A DNA stretch of 10,038 nt from Bacteroidales bacterium (GTDB lineage: Bacteria > Bacteroidota > Bacteroidia > Bacteroidales > UBA12077), in NCBI GenBank assembly GCA_030643125.1, contig DAOWML010000052.1, positions 1 to 10,038 of the forward strand. Reading direction: 5' to 3'. Below are positions 1-6,964 of the stretch, in pieces. The translations under genes and the position numbers were made by a program. Numbering within the stretch: position 1 is the stretch's first letter; the number at the start of each line of letters is the position of its first letter. The notes under the pieces are model-generated. The model was not told the DNA's origin. It saw nothing but the letters and a program-made list of their open reading frames with translations, and searched no databases.

Positions 1-1
1 A

Positions 2-691
2 GGAAAGGCAATTTGTTTAGAAATTGCTAAACAAGGATATCATGTTTTAATAAATTACAGAAGTAATACGGAGGAAGCTGAAGATACCTTAAATCAAATA
101 AAAAACAATGACGGTTCAGGAGAGTTATTACAATTTGATGTTTCTAATCCTGAAGAAATTAAAACTACTTTAGATAACTGGAAAGAAAAAAATCCTGATT
201 CTGTAATTGAGGTATTAGTAAATAATGCAGGTATCAGAAAAGATGCTTTAATTGTGTGGATGAAAGATGAAGACTGGAAAGATGTTTTAAACACAAATCT
301 TGATAGTTTTTATTATATTACAAAACATTTAATACAAGATATGATTGTTAACAAATATGGCAGAATTGTTAATGTTGTGTCATTATCAGGTATTAAAGGA
401 TTACCGGGACAAACAAATTATTCTGCTGCAAAAGGTGGTGTTATTGCAGCAAGTAAAGCTTTAGCTCAAGAAGTTGCAAAGAAAAATGTAACGGTTAATT
501 GTGTTGCGCCCGGTTTTATTAAAACAGATATGACTGCTGAATTGGAAGAAAAAGATTATAAAAGAATGATTCCAATGAATAGATTTGGAAATGCTGAAGA
601 AGTAGCAAGTATTGTTTCGTTCCTTGCTTCTCCTAAAGCATCATATATAACAGGCGAAGTGATTTCTGTTAACGGAGGACTTTATACATAA
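2..691 (+). CDS. fabG: 3-oxoacyl-ACP reductase, FabG-type SDR (5' truncated by window edge)
   Basis: This is a short-chain dehydrogenase/reductase that would reduce the ACP-bound beta-keto group with NAD(P)H in each chain-extension cycle. The frame is open from base 2 and gives 229 visible residues. The first ones (GKAICLEIAK) are the end of the TGxxxGIG cofactor loop, so only about a dozen N-terminal residues lie outside the window. Visible hallmarks, numbered from the window edge, are NNAG at 74-77, Asn99, catalytic Ser127, and Tyr140 with Lys144 in YSAAK. The NCVAPGFIKTDM segment near 166 and the C-terminal ITGEVISVNGG are typical of FabG. An internal GTG at 254 could be mistaken for the start, but the protein homology continues upstream of it. 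It lies 26 nt before a ketosynthase, which suggests a pathway-dedicated reductase rather than the housekeeping FabG; this is inferred from context. Confidence 0.93.
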   Translation, partial: GKAICLEIAKQGYHVLINYRSNTEEAEDTLNQIKNNDGSGELLQFDVSNPEEIKTTLDNWKEKNPDSVIEVLVNNAGIRKDALIVWMKDEDWKDVLNTNLDSFYYITKHLIQDMIVNKYGRIVNVVSLSGIKGLPGQTNYSAAKGGVIAASKALAQEVAKKNVTVNCVAPGFIKTDMTAELEEKDYKRMIPMNRFGNAEEVASIVSFLASPKASYITGEVISVNGGLYT

Positions 692-717
692 TAAATAAAA
701 CATTGTAATACGAACCT

Positions 718-1941
718 ATGAATAGAGTGGTAATAACAGGAATGGGAATTTATTCCACTATTGGTAAAAATATTGAAGAAGTAAATAATTCACTTTATAC
801 CGGAAAATCAGGAATTGGTTTTGAACAAATAAGAAAAGATTTAGGTTTTCGTTCTGGTTTAACAGGAATTATAGAACGTCCGAGTTTAAAAGGAAAATTA
901 AAACGTCGTCAGCGAATTGGAATGGCCGAAGAGGGTGAATATGCTTATGTTGCTACTCTTGAAGCCTTAAAACAAGCAAAAATAGAAGACGATTTTTTAG
1001 ATAAAACCGATGTAGGTATTTTATATGGGAATGACAGCTCTGCCAGATCCGTTGTTGAATCTTATGATATATTAAAAGAAAAAAAAGATACCTCACTTGT
1101 TGGTTCCGGGGCTATTTTTCAATCGATGAATTCAACTATTACAATGAATTTATCTACAATTTTCCGTTTAAAAGGAATTAATCTTACTGTTAGTGCAGCA
1201 TGTGCAAGCGGTTCTCATTCTATTGGAATAGGTTATTATTTAATCAGAAGTGGTTTACAGGATGTTATTATTTGTGGTGGTGGACAGGAAATTAATTACC
1301 ACTCAATGGGTAGTTTCGATGGATTAAACGCATTTTCTGTTCGAGAAGATCAACCACAAAAAGCCAGTCGACCATTTGATCGCGATCGTGACGGATTGGT
1401 TCCAAGTGGAGGTGCTGCTACCGTAATATTAGAAAGTTACGAATCTGCAATAAAAAGAGGCGCTAAAATTATTGCTGAAGTAATTGGATATGGATTTTCA
1501 TCAAATGGAGACCATATTTCAGTGCCAAATGTTGTAGGCCCTGCAAAATCTTTAGAAATGGCACTTAAAGATGCTCAACTTAATGCATCGCAAATAGATT
1601 ATATTAATGCTCATGCAACAGCTACACCTGTTGGAGATTTAAACGAAGCACAGGCAATTAGTAAAGTATTCGGACCAAAAACCCCTTATGTAAGCTCAAC
1701 AAAATCAACCACAGGACATGAAATGTGGATGGGTGGAGCCAGTGAAATTATTTATTCAATATTAATGATGCAAAACTCTTACGTTGCACCTAATATTAAT
1801 TTCGAAAACCCTGATGAATACTCAGCAAAATTAAATATTGCTGCTGAAACTATTAAAAACCATAATATTGATATATTTTTGTCAAACTCATTTGGATTTG
1901 GAGGTACAAACTCATCCTTAATCGTTAAAAAGATAAAGTAA
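718..1941 (+). CDS. beta-ketoacyl-ACP synthase, FabF-like (KS of type II polyketide system)
   Basis: This ketosynthase would catalyse decarboxylative Claisen condensation of malonyl-ACP onto an ACP-bound chain. It has 407 residues, the normal length for the KAS I/II family. The thiolase-fold triad is complete: Cys162 in VSAACASGS, His299 in NAHATATPVGD, and His334 in STKSTTGHEMWMGG, with the conserved Lys at 329. The C-terminal SFGFGGTNSS is also canonical. HATATP replaces the more usual HGTGTP or HATSTP, and Met-Trp-Met follows GHE where housekeeping FabF has a GxxGAAG-like stretch, so it looks like a specialised paralog. The intact Cys argues against a pure chain-length-factor role. No Shine-Dalgarno sequence precedes the ATG, as is common in Bacteroidetes. 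It sits between the reductase and the ACP, so a dedicated polyene or fatty-acid-like role is likely. Confidence 0.93.
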   Translation: MNRVVITGMGIYSTIGKNIEEVNNSLYTGKSGIGFEQIRKDLGFRSGLTGIIERPSLKGKLKRRQRIGMAEEGEYAYVATLEALKQAKIEDDFLDKTDVGILYGNDSSARSVVESYDILKEKKDTSLVGSGAIFQSMNSTITMNLSTIFRLKGINLTVSAACASGSHSIGIGYYLIRSGLQDVIICGGGQEINYHSMGSFDGLNAFSVREDQPQKASRPFDRDRDGLVPSGGAATVILESYESAIKRGAKIIAEVIGYGFSSNGDHISVPNVVGPAKSLEMALKDAQLNASQIDYINAHATATPVGDLNEAQAISKVFGPKTPYVSSTKSTTGHEMWMGGASEIIYSILMMQNSYVAPNINFENPDEYSAKLNIAAETIKNHNIDIFLSNSFGFGGTNSSLIVKKIK

Positions 1942-1952
1942 TTTTATTAAGC

Positions 1953-1957
1953 GGGAG
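1953..1957 (+). promoter_or_regulatory. possible Shine-Dalgarno site of the ACP gene
   Basis: GGGAG lies 9 nt before the ATG at 1967. It is a plausible ribosome binding site in a window where most starts have none. Extra translation of an ACP relative to its enzymes would make sense, but that is inference. Confidence 0.4.
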
Positions 1958-1966
1958 ATAATAAAA

Positions 1967-2215
1967 ATGGAGAACAAGGAAATTATTACTAAGGTAAATT
2001 ATTTTTTAATTGATGAATTTGAGCTTGAAGAAGATCAGCTTATTCCTACAGCCAGTCTAAAAGAAACATTAGAAATTGACAGTTTGGATTATGTTGATCT
2101 TGTAGTAATTATTGAGAAAACCTTTGGTTTTAAAGTAAAAGGTGAAGATTTTGTAGGCATAAAAACACTTCAGGATTTTTATGATTATATCATAAACCGG
2201 GCTCAAGCTAACTAA
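1967..2215 (+). CDS. acyl carrier protein
   Basis: This is an 82-residue acidic acyl carrier protein that would hold the growing chain as a thioester on 4'-phosphopantetheine. The attachment serine is Ser39 in the motif IDSLDYVDLV, which matches the family's DSL(D/E) signature at the start of helix II. Length, acidic composition and predicted four-helix layout fit a stand-alone type II ACP. The start is supported by a GGGAG 9 nt upstream. It lies 25 nt after the ketosynthase and 32 nt before the acyltransferase, so it is probably the pathway's own carrier and not the housekeeping AcpP. Phosphopantetheinylation would need a transferase encoded elsewhere. Confidence 0.95.
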   Translation: MENKEIITKVNYFLIDEFELEEDQLIPTASLKETLEIDSLDYVDLVVIIEKTFGFKVKGEDFVGIKTLQDFYDYIINRAQAN

Positions 2216-2235
2216 TCATTGATTAGAAAGAAATT

Positions 2236-2240
2236 GGAGG
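2236..2240 (+). promoter_or_regulatory. strong Shine-Dalgarno site of the acyltransferase gene
   Basis: GGAGG lies 7 nt before the ATG at 2248, within TTGGAGG. It is the clearest Shine-Dalgarno sequence in the window and supports that start. It is notable because most other genes here have none. Confidence 0.65.
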
Positions 2241-2247
2241 TTTTTTA

Positions 2248-3165
2248 ATGCCATTATGGAAAGGACAATCCCGGGGAAATGTATTAGGCTATAAAATATT
2301 TGTGTTAAGCCTTAAGTATTTAGGACTGTCTTTTGCTTATTTCATACTTCTATTTGTCGCATTTTATTACTTTCTTTTTTCGCATACCAGCTCAAAAGCT
2401 ACTTATTTTTATTTCCGTAAGATATTAAAATACTCTTGGTTAAAGTCTAAATGGAGTATTTACAAAAACTACTTTGTCTTTGGGCAAGTTCTGCTAGATA
2501 AGGTAGCCATTCTTGGAGGTTTAAAAGGTAAATTCACCTACAATTTTGATGGAGAACATCATTTACGTGAAATGGCTGAAAATAAAACCGGAGGAATTAT
2601 CGTTAATGCTCATATTGGAAATTTCGAAGTCGCGGGTCAGTTATTAGAACGTTTAAATACAAAAATTAATATTCTCATGCTTGATGCAGAACATCAGCGA
2701 ATCAAAAACTATATCTCTGATGTTTTGGTAAATAAGGATGTAAATATTATTCCAATTCAAAACGATTATACTCATATTGTACCAATAAGCGAAGCTCTGA
2801 TTAACAAAGAACTTATTGCTATAGCCGGCGATCGTTTTATTGAAGAAAGTAAAGTTTTCGAAATTGATTTTATGGGACAGAAAGCATTATTTCCTTCAGG
2901 CCCTTTTTATTTGGCAGCAAGATTCGGAGTACCTGTTACTTTTACTTTTGCTATGAAAGAATCTAAAACACATTATCATTTTTTTGCCTCACCTCCCGAA
3001 ACTGTTAAAAAATTCAAGGATGCCGAAGAACAGGAAAAAGAACTAAAAAGATTTGTTGAAAAATTTGCTAAAGAATTTGAACGAATTTTAAGTATGTATC
3101 CAATGCAATGGTTTAATTATTACCAGTTTTGGAAAGAAGAAAGTGAAACTAAATTAAAAAATTAA
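2248..3165 (+). CDS. LpxL/HtrB-like lipid acyltransferase
   Basis: This 305-residue protein belongs to the bacterial lysophospholipid/lipid A acyltransferase family (LpxL/HtrB type), which transfers an acyl chain from ACP to a lipid acceptor at the inner face of the cytoplasmic membrane. It has one N-terminal membrane segment at about 25-45. The catalytic HxxxxE motif is His122 to Glu127 in NAHIGNFE. A GDR motif lies near 194-196, and the substrate-pocket segment FPSGPFYLAARFGVPV follows at about 215-230. Length fits the family. Its place directly after the ACP suggests that it attaches the ACP-bound product to a membrane lipid, as proposed for acyltransferases in aryl polyene and flexirubin clusters; the true acceptor cannot be read from the sequence. 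The next gene starts only 8 nt after its stop. Confidence 0.85.
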   Translation: MPLWKGQSRGNVLGYKIFVLSLKYLGLSFAYFILLFVAFYYFLFSHTSSKATYFYFRKILKYSWLKSKWSIYKNYFVFGQVLLDKVAILGGLKGKFTYNFDGEHHLREMAENKTGGIIVNAHIGNFEVAGQLLERLNTKINILMLDAEHQRIKNYISDVLVNKDVNIIPIQNDYTHIVPISEALINKELIAIAGDRFIEESKVFEIDFMGQKALFPSGPFYLAARFGVPVTFTFAMKESKTHYHFFASPPETVKKFKDAEEQEKELKRFVEKFAKEFERILSMYPMQWFNYYQFWKEESETKLKN

Positions 3166-3173
3166 CTATTACT

Positions 3174-4241
3174 ATGGCACTAAATTACGGTTCAGATAAA
3201 AAAACAGCATTGCAAGCAATGTACGATGCTCAAAAAATAGCCTTTGCTCCTATTATGTTTCAAGCAGCTAAATCGCTCAGAGATTTAGGAATATTAGAAG
3301 TAATAAAAAACAACCGAAAAGGAATTAGCATTAATGATATTGCTGAAAAATTAAACTTATCGGTTTATGGAGTGAAAGTTCTTGTAGAAGCAGGCATAAG
3401 TATTGAATTAGTGCGTGTTGAAGATGATAAATTCTTTATTACTAAAACAGGTTGGTGCATTTTATCAGACAAACTAACAAAAGTAAATATGGATTTTACT
3501 AACGATGTAAATTACTTAGGTATGCATAGTTTATCGGAATCTATTAAAACCGGAAAACCTACTGGATTAGAAACATTTGGCAAATGGGATACAGTATATG
3601 AAGCATTATCTGAATTACCAAAACAAACTCAAGAAAGTTGGTTTAATTTCGATCATTTTTATTCTGATTATGCATTTCCACAAATATTACCAATAGTATT
3701 TAATAACAAACCTAAAAGCATATTAGATATTGGTGGTAATACTGGTAAATTTTCGATAAAATGTGCAGAATATAATAATGATGTTAATATTACAATTTTA
3801 GATTTACCAGGGCAACTTAAAGTCGCAGAAAAGAATATAAAAGCAAATAATTTTGAAAATCGAATTTCAGGATTCGCAATTAATTTATTAAACCATACTA
3901 AACCCTACCCTAAAGGTTACGATGTTATTTGGATGAGTCAGTTTTTAGATTGTTTTTCTCAAGAAGATGTAATAGAACTATTACGCCGAGGAAAAGAAGC
4001 AATGACTAAAGATTCATCATTATTTATTATGGAAACATATTGGGATATGCAAAAATTTGAAGCATCAACATATAGTTTACATGCAACTTCATTATATTTT
4101 ACAAATATTGCCAATGGTTGTAGCCAAATGTATCACTCCAACGACATGTATAAAATGATTGAAAAAGCAGGACTTTATGTTGAGGAAAGTTTCGAAGATA
4201 TTGGAGTAAGCCACACTCTTTTTAAATGTAAAATAAAGTAA
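3174..4241 (+). CDS. SAM-dependent methyltransferase, O-methyltransferase fold
   Basis: This is a 355-residue methyltransferase with the two-part layout of the plant and polyketide O-methyltransferase family. A winged-helix dimerisation domain spans about 10-100 (SINDIAEKLNLSVYGVKVLVEAG) and a Rossmann SAM-binding domain follows from about 170. SAM motif I is ILDIGGNTG at 183-191, and the acidic ribose-binding strand is ILDLPGQ at 208-214. The segment that usually holds the general-base His (LHDWxDE) reads FLDCFSQED at 257-265, so Asp259 stands where His is expected. Classical His-assisted O-methylation is therefore doubtful. C-methylation of a phenol ring or another mechanism is possible, and aryl polyene and flexirubin heads are known to carry ring methyls. 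It is translated almost continuously with the acyltransferase gene (8-nt gap). The substrate is inferred only. Confidence 0.87.
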   Translation: MALNYGSDKKTALQAMYDAQKIAFAPIMFQAAKSLRDLGILEVIKNNRKGISINDIAEKLNLSVYGVKVLVEAGISIELVRVEDDKFFITKTGWCILSDKLTKVNMDFTNDVNYLGMHSLSESIKTGKPTGLETFGKWDTVYEALSELPKQTQESWFNFDHFYSDYAFPQILPIVFNNKPKSILDIGGNTGKFSIKCAEYNNDVNITILDLPGQLKVAEKNIKANNFENRISGFAINLLNHTKPYPKGYDVIWMSQFLDCFSQEDVIELLRRGKEAMTKDSSLFIMETYWDMQKFEASTYSLHATSLYFTNIANGCSQMYHSNDMYKMIEKAGLYVEESFEDIGVSHTLFKCKIK

Positions 4242-4283
4242 GAATTATTTTGAAAACTTTTGAAGAAATAAAAAAGTACCACT

Positions 4284-4721
4284 ATGGGAATATCTGACAA
4301 TGTAATTGCTGATGGTGAAACTATAATGCAGTTTATTCCACAAAGAGCACCAATGGTTATGGTTGAAAAATTGCATAAAGCTGAAGGTGGTCAAACGATT
4401 GGTAGTTTTAAAATATTAGAAAGTAATATTTTTTGTAAAGAAGGATTATTACAGGAACCGGGCTTAATTGAAAACATTGCTCAGACCGCGGCAGTTGGTG
4501 TTGGTTTTGAATACAGAAATAAAAACAAAGATGTTCCAACAGGATACATTGGAGCAGTTCAAAAACTAACAATTCACAAATTACCTGAGAAAGGAAAGAC
4601 TATTTTAACCGAAGTTAATGTAGAACATAAAGTTTTTAATACGACCTTAATAAACGGAAAGATTACTTGTGATAATCAGTTAATTGCTGATTGTTCCATG
4701 AAAATTTTTTTAGACGAATAG
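4284..4721 (+). CDS. FabZ-like hotdog-fold 3-hydroxyacyl-ACP dehydratase (atypical active site)
   Basis: This 145-residue hotdog protein resembles FabZ/FabA dehydratases, which remove water from 3-hydroxyacyl-ACP to make a double bond. The N-terminal FIPQRAPMVMVEKL (17-30) matches the LPHRYPFLLVDR region of FabZ. EPGLIENIAQTAA (58-70) matches the central helix, with Glu63 at the acidic catalytic position. Aligning backwards from Glu63 without gaps puts Ile49 where FabZ has its catalytic His, and Gln20 replaces the His of LPHR. Either catalysis differs or this is one half of a heterodimeric dehydratase. Known aryl polyene systems use two dehydratase-type proteins, which fits the second idea. 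The start has no Shine-Dalgarno sequence, and a later ATG at 4326 would cut into the conserved N-terminal motif. A palindromic repeat begins on the last base of its stop codon. Confidence 0.82.
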   Translation: MGISDNVIADGETIMQFIPQRAPMVMVEKLHKAEGGQTIGSFKILESNIFCKEGLLQEPGLIENIAQTAAVGVGFEYRNKNKDVPTGYIGAVQKLTIHKLPEKGKTILTEVNVEHKVFNTTLINGKITCDNQLIADCSMKIFLDE

Positions 4722-4748
4722 TAAAGACGCAATGCATTGCGTTTTTAC
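4721..4748. repeat. 28-nt palindromic repeat, REP/MITE-like
   Basis: The core ACGCAATGCATTGCGT is a perfect 16-bp palindrome. It extends to 28 nt (GTAAAG... to ...TTTTAC), with only one position, G4726 against T4743, that does not match in DNA and would be a G-U pair in RNA. As RNA it gives a 12-bp stem with a TGCA loop. It starts on the last base of the dehydratase stop codon. Its form (GTA..AGACGC...GCGT..TTAC) resembles short dispersed palindromes I recall from Bacteroidetes and cyanobacterial genomes, from memory and not from a search. It may act as an mRNA-stabilising or attenuating hairpin between the biosynthetic genes and the export block. Confidence 0.75.
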
Positions 4749-4784
4749 AAAAACTATAAGGAGTTCTGAAACTAAAAACTAACT

Positions 4785-5183
4785 ATGGAAAAAGATAAAG
4801 TACCACAAGATGAAGGCATAACTGAAGGAATAACCCGCGAAGTACAATATGCTATTAATAAAAATGGGAAATACGAAAAGGTTTTAAGTAAGGGCTGGGA
4901 ACCAAAGAATATTGTCAACGAGCTTGCGTGGAAAGATATTCAGGAAGATATTGATCTTGCTGATGAAAAAATAAAATCAGGCAAAGCAAGCCCAATCATG
5001 CATTATATGGCAAAAACCCTGATGAATGTTACTTTACTAGCCGATTATATTGAATTACCAAAATGGAAAGTAAAAAGACATTTGAAACCAAAAGGTTTTA
5101 AAAAACTTAACCAACAACAATTAGAAAACTATGCTAAAATTTTTGAAATCAGCGTAGATGAATTATTAAATTTAAAACCATAG
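4785..5183 (+). CDS. protein of unknown function with possible C-terminal HTH-like fold
   Basis: This is a 132-residue soluble protein that I do not recognise as a named family. It has no signal peptide or membrane segment. The N-terminal part is polar (residues 1-35). The middle contains an acidic helix (WKDIQEDIDLADEKIKSGKASP, about 49-70). The C-terminal part (about 83-128) reads LLADYIELPKWKVKRHL, then LENYAKIFEISVDELLNL, and looks like the helix-turn-helix of Xre/Cro-type proteins, in which the last helix often ends ISVDELL. It could bind DNA, but the same fold can serve protein contacts. The gene ends 7 nt before the BtrH-like gene, so it is very likely co-translated and works with it. 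The coding frame, composition and tight spacing make it a real gene. Confidence 0.8.
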   Translation: MEKDKVPQDEGITEGITREVQYAINKNGKYEKVLSKGWEPKNIVNELAWKDIQEDIDLADEKIKSGKASPIMHYMAKTLMNVTLLADYIELPKWKVKRHLKPKGFKKLNQQQLENYAKIFEISVDELLNLKP

Positions 5184-5190
5184 AATAAAT

Positions 5191-6195
5191 ATGAAACTTG
5201 ATTTCGAACATATACCCGCCGGTCATTGCGAAAACGGAGTAATTTCCAGTTTATTAAAATATCATGGATTAAATTTAAGCGAAGCAATGATATTTGGTAT
5301 CGGTAGTGGATACTTTTTTGCTTACATGCCTTTTGTTAAATTAAATGGAATTCCTATAGCATCTTTTCGACCTGTTCCCGGAATGATTTTCACAAAAGCT
5401 GCAAAGCGATTAGGAATTAAAATGAAAAAACAAACATTCAGAAAGCAACCTAAAAAAGCCATGGCTGAACTGGACAAAGTGCTTGAAAAGAAATTACCTG
5501 TTGGAATTCAGGGCGGAGTTTATCACCTGTCCTATTTCCCTCCGGCATATCGATTTCATTTTAATGCTCATAACATGACTGTTTATGGTAAGGAAGATAA
5601 TACTTACTTTATAAGCGACCCGGTTATGGAGTATGCAACAACTTTAACTGCTGAAGAGCTGAAAAAAGTAAGATTTGCTAAAGGTCCATTAAGCCCAAAT
5701 GGCAAAATGTATTATCCAATTAGCATACCTGAAGAAATAGATCTGAAATCCGCAATACATAAAGGAATAAAACAAACTGCAGATTGGATGCTTACTATAC
5801 CTGTTCCTTTATTTGGTGTAAAAGGAATAAGATACCTTTCAAAACGACTAAGAAAATGGCCTGATAAACTTGGCTCGAAAAGAGCAGCAGCTTATTTAGC
5901 GCAAATGGTTCGTATGCTCGAAGAAATTGGAACCGGTGGCGCAGGATTCAGATTTATTTATGCTGCATTTTTACAGGAAGTTGCCGAAGTTATGCAAGAT
6001 GACAGATACAACGAACTTTCAAAAGAAATGACAAAAATTGGTGATAAATGGAGAAAATTTTCATCACTGGCAGCACAAACCTGTAAAGGCCGTTCATCCG
6101 ATCCTGATGGATACAATACTGTGGCAAACTTAATGCTCGAAATAGCAGATGATGAAGAAAGATTTTTTATTGAAATAAAGAAACTGATAAAATAA
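5191..6195 (+). CDS. BtrH-like protein (BtrH N-terminal domain, DUF4872-type C-terminus)
   Basis: This 334-residue protein resembles the BtrH N-terminal domain family. BtrH of butirosin biosynthesis transfers an acyl group from an ACP to an aminoglycoside. The N-terminus has the characteristic HCENGVISSLLKYHG (12-26), followed by SEAMIFGIGSGYFF. Cys13, His127 in HNMTVYG and Asp143 in FISDP are arranged like a papain-type Cys-His-Asp triad; this reading is mine. The helical C-terminal half (about 185-334, with GTGGAGFRFIYAAFLQEVAEV near 247-267) fits the DUF4872-type partner domain. No signal peptide or clear membrane span is seen, so it should be cytosolic. Its stop overlaps the start of the ABC ATPase (TAATG) and it follows the 132-aa gene by 7 nt, so all are coupled. 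In this polyketide setting it may move the ACP-bound product to an acceptor before export. Confidence 0.82.
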   Translation: MKLDFEHIPAGHCENGVISSLLKYHGLNLSEAMIFGIGSGYFFAYMPFVKLNGIPIASFRPVPGMIFTKAAKRLGIKMKKQTFRKQPKKAMAELDKVLEKKLPVGIQGGVYHLSYFPPAYRFHFNAHNMTVYGKEDNTYFISDPVMEYATTLTAEELKKVRFAKGPLSPNGKMYYPISIPEEIDLKSAIHKGIKQTADWMLTIPVPLFGVKGIRYLSKRLRKWPDKLGSKRAAAYLAQMVRMLEEIGTGGAGFRFIYAAFLQEVAEVMQDDRYNELSKEMTKIGDKWRKFSSLAAQTCKGRSSDPDGYNTVANLMLEIADDEERFFIEIKKLIK

Positions 6196-6953
6196 TGCAG
6201 GAAAATAAACATATTATTGAATTAAAATATCTAAGCAAATATTATAAAGGTTCAAATGTTCCTGCCATTGATAATATAAATCTGAATATTGATAAAGGTG
6301 AGATTTATGGTTTGCTTGGCCCTAACGGAGCAGGTAAAACCACAACTATATCAATTCTGTGTGGATTGTTTGGACCTACTTCTGGCAATGTATTTATCGA
6401 TGGAATGGAGTTTCAGCATTCAGCCGAAAAAATTAAAAGTATAATCGGTGTTGTACCACAGGAAATTGCACTTTATCCGTCACTAACTGCCAAAGAAAAC
6501 CTTACATTTTTTGGTCATTTGTACGGATTAAAAGGCAAACATTTAAAAACCAGAATTGACGAATGTCTTGAATTGTTCGGTTTGGAAAAAAATGCAAATC
6601 GCCGGATTAAAACCTTTTCGGGAGGTATGAAACGCCGGATTAATTTAATTGCCGGAATACTTCATAAACCTAAAATCATTTATCTTGACGAACCTACTGT
6701 AGGAATTGATGTTCAATCAAGGAAAGTTATTCTTGAGCATCTCAAAAATATTAATAAAGAGGGTACTACAATTATTTATACTTCACATTATATGGAAGAA
6801 GCAGAAAACTTCTGTTCAAGAGTTGCTATTATTGATAAAGGTAAAATTCTTACAGAAGGCAAACCCAAAGAATTAATAACTGCCAAGGGAGAATATACCG
6901 ATTTAGAGAGTATCTTTTTAAATATAACAGGAAGAGCATTACGCGACGAATAA
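6195..6953 (+). CDS. ABC transporter ATP-binding protein
   Basis: This 252-residue ATPase of an ABC-2 type exporter would power movement of a product across the inner membrane. All nucleotide-binding motifs are present: Walker A GPNGAGKT (42-49), Q-loop Gln89 in GVVPQE, signature FSGGMKRR (141-148, the variant common in ABC-2 exporters such as DrrA and NatA types), Walker B IIYLDEPT (161-168) and H-loop His198 in YTSHYMEEAE. The C-terminal LESIFLNITGRALRD is typical of this subfamily. Its ATG overlaps the stop codon of the BtrH-like gene by one base, a sign of translational coupling, and the permease starts 11 nt after its stop. The substrate cannot be read from the ATPase; the polyketide product or a lipid-linked form is inferred from the location. 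Confidence 0.94.
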   Translation: MQENKHIIELKYLSKYYKGSNVPAIDNINLNIDKGEIYGLLGPNGAGKTTTISILCGLFGPTSGNVFIDGMEFQHSAEKIKSIIGVVPQEIALYPSLTAKENLTFFGHLYGLKGKHLKTRIDECLELFGLEKNANRRIKTFSGGMKRRINLIAGILHKPKIIYLDEPTVGIDVQSRKVILEHLKNINKEGTTIIYTSHYMEEAENFCSRVAIIDKGKILTEGKPKELITAKGEYTDLESIFLNITGRALRDE

Positions 6954-6964
6954 ATTACAGAAAT

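Noticed and set aside
94..294. Minus-strand ORF of 66 codons
   Set aside because: It lies wholly inside the reductase gene on the other strand and has no recognisable motif.
254..691. GTG start at 254 as the true start of the reductase
   Set aside because: The frame is open back to base 2 and encodes conserved SDR sequence (cofactor loop end, NNAG) before this codon.
4758..4763. AAGGAG as the Shine-Dalgarno site of the 132-aa gene
   Set aside because: It lies about 21 nt before the ATG at 4785, too far to act normally, and no nearer start in that frame is available.
5958..6212. Minus-strand ORF of 84 codons
   Set aside because: It is the antisense of the BtrH-like gene end, with no motif and no start signal.
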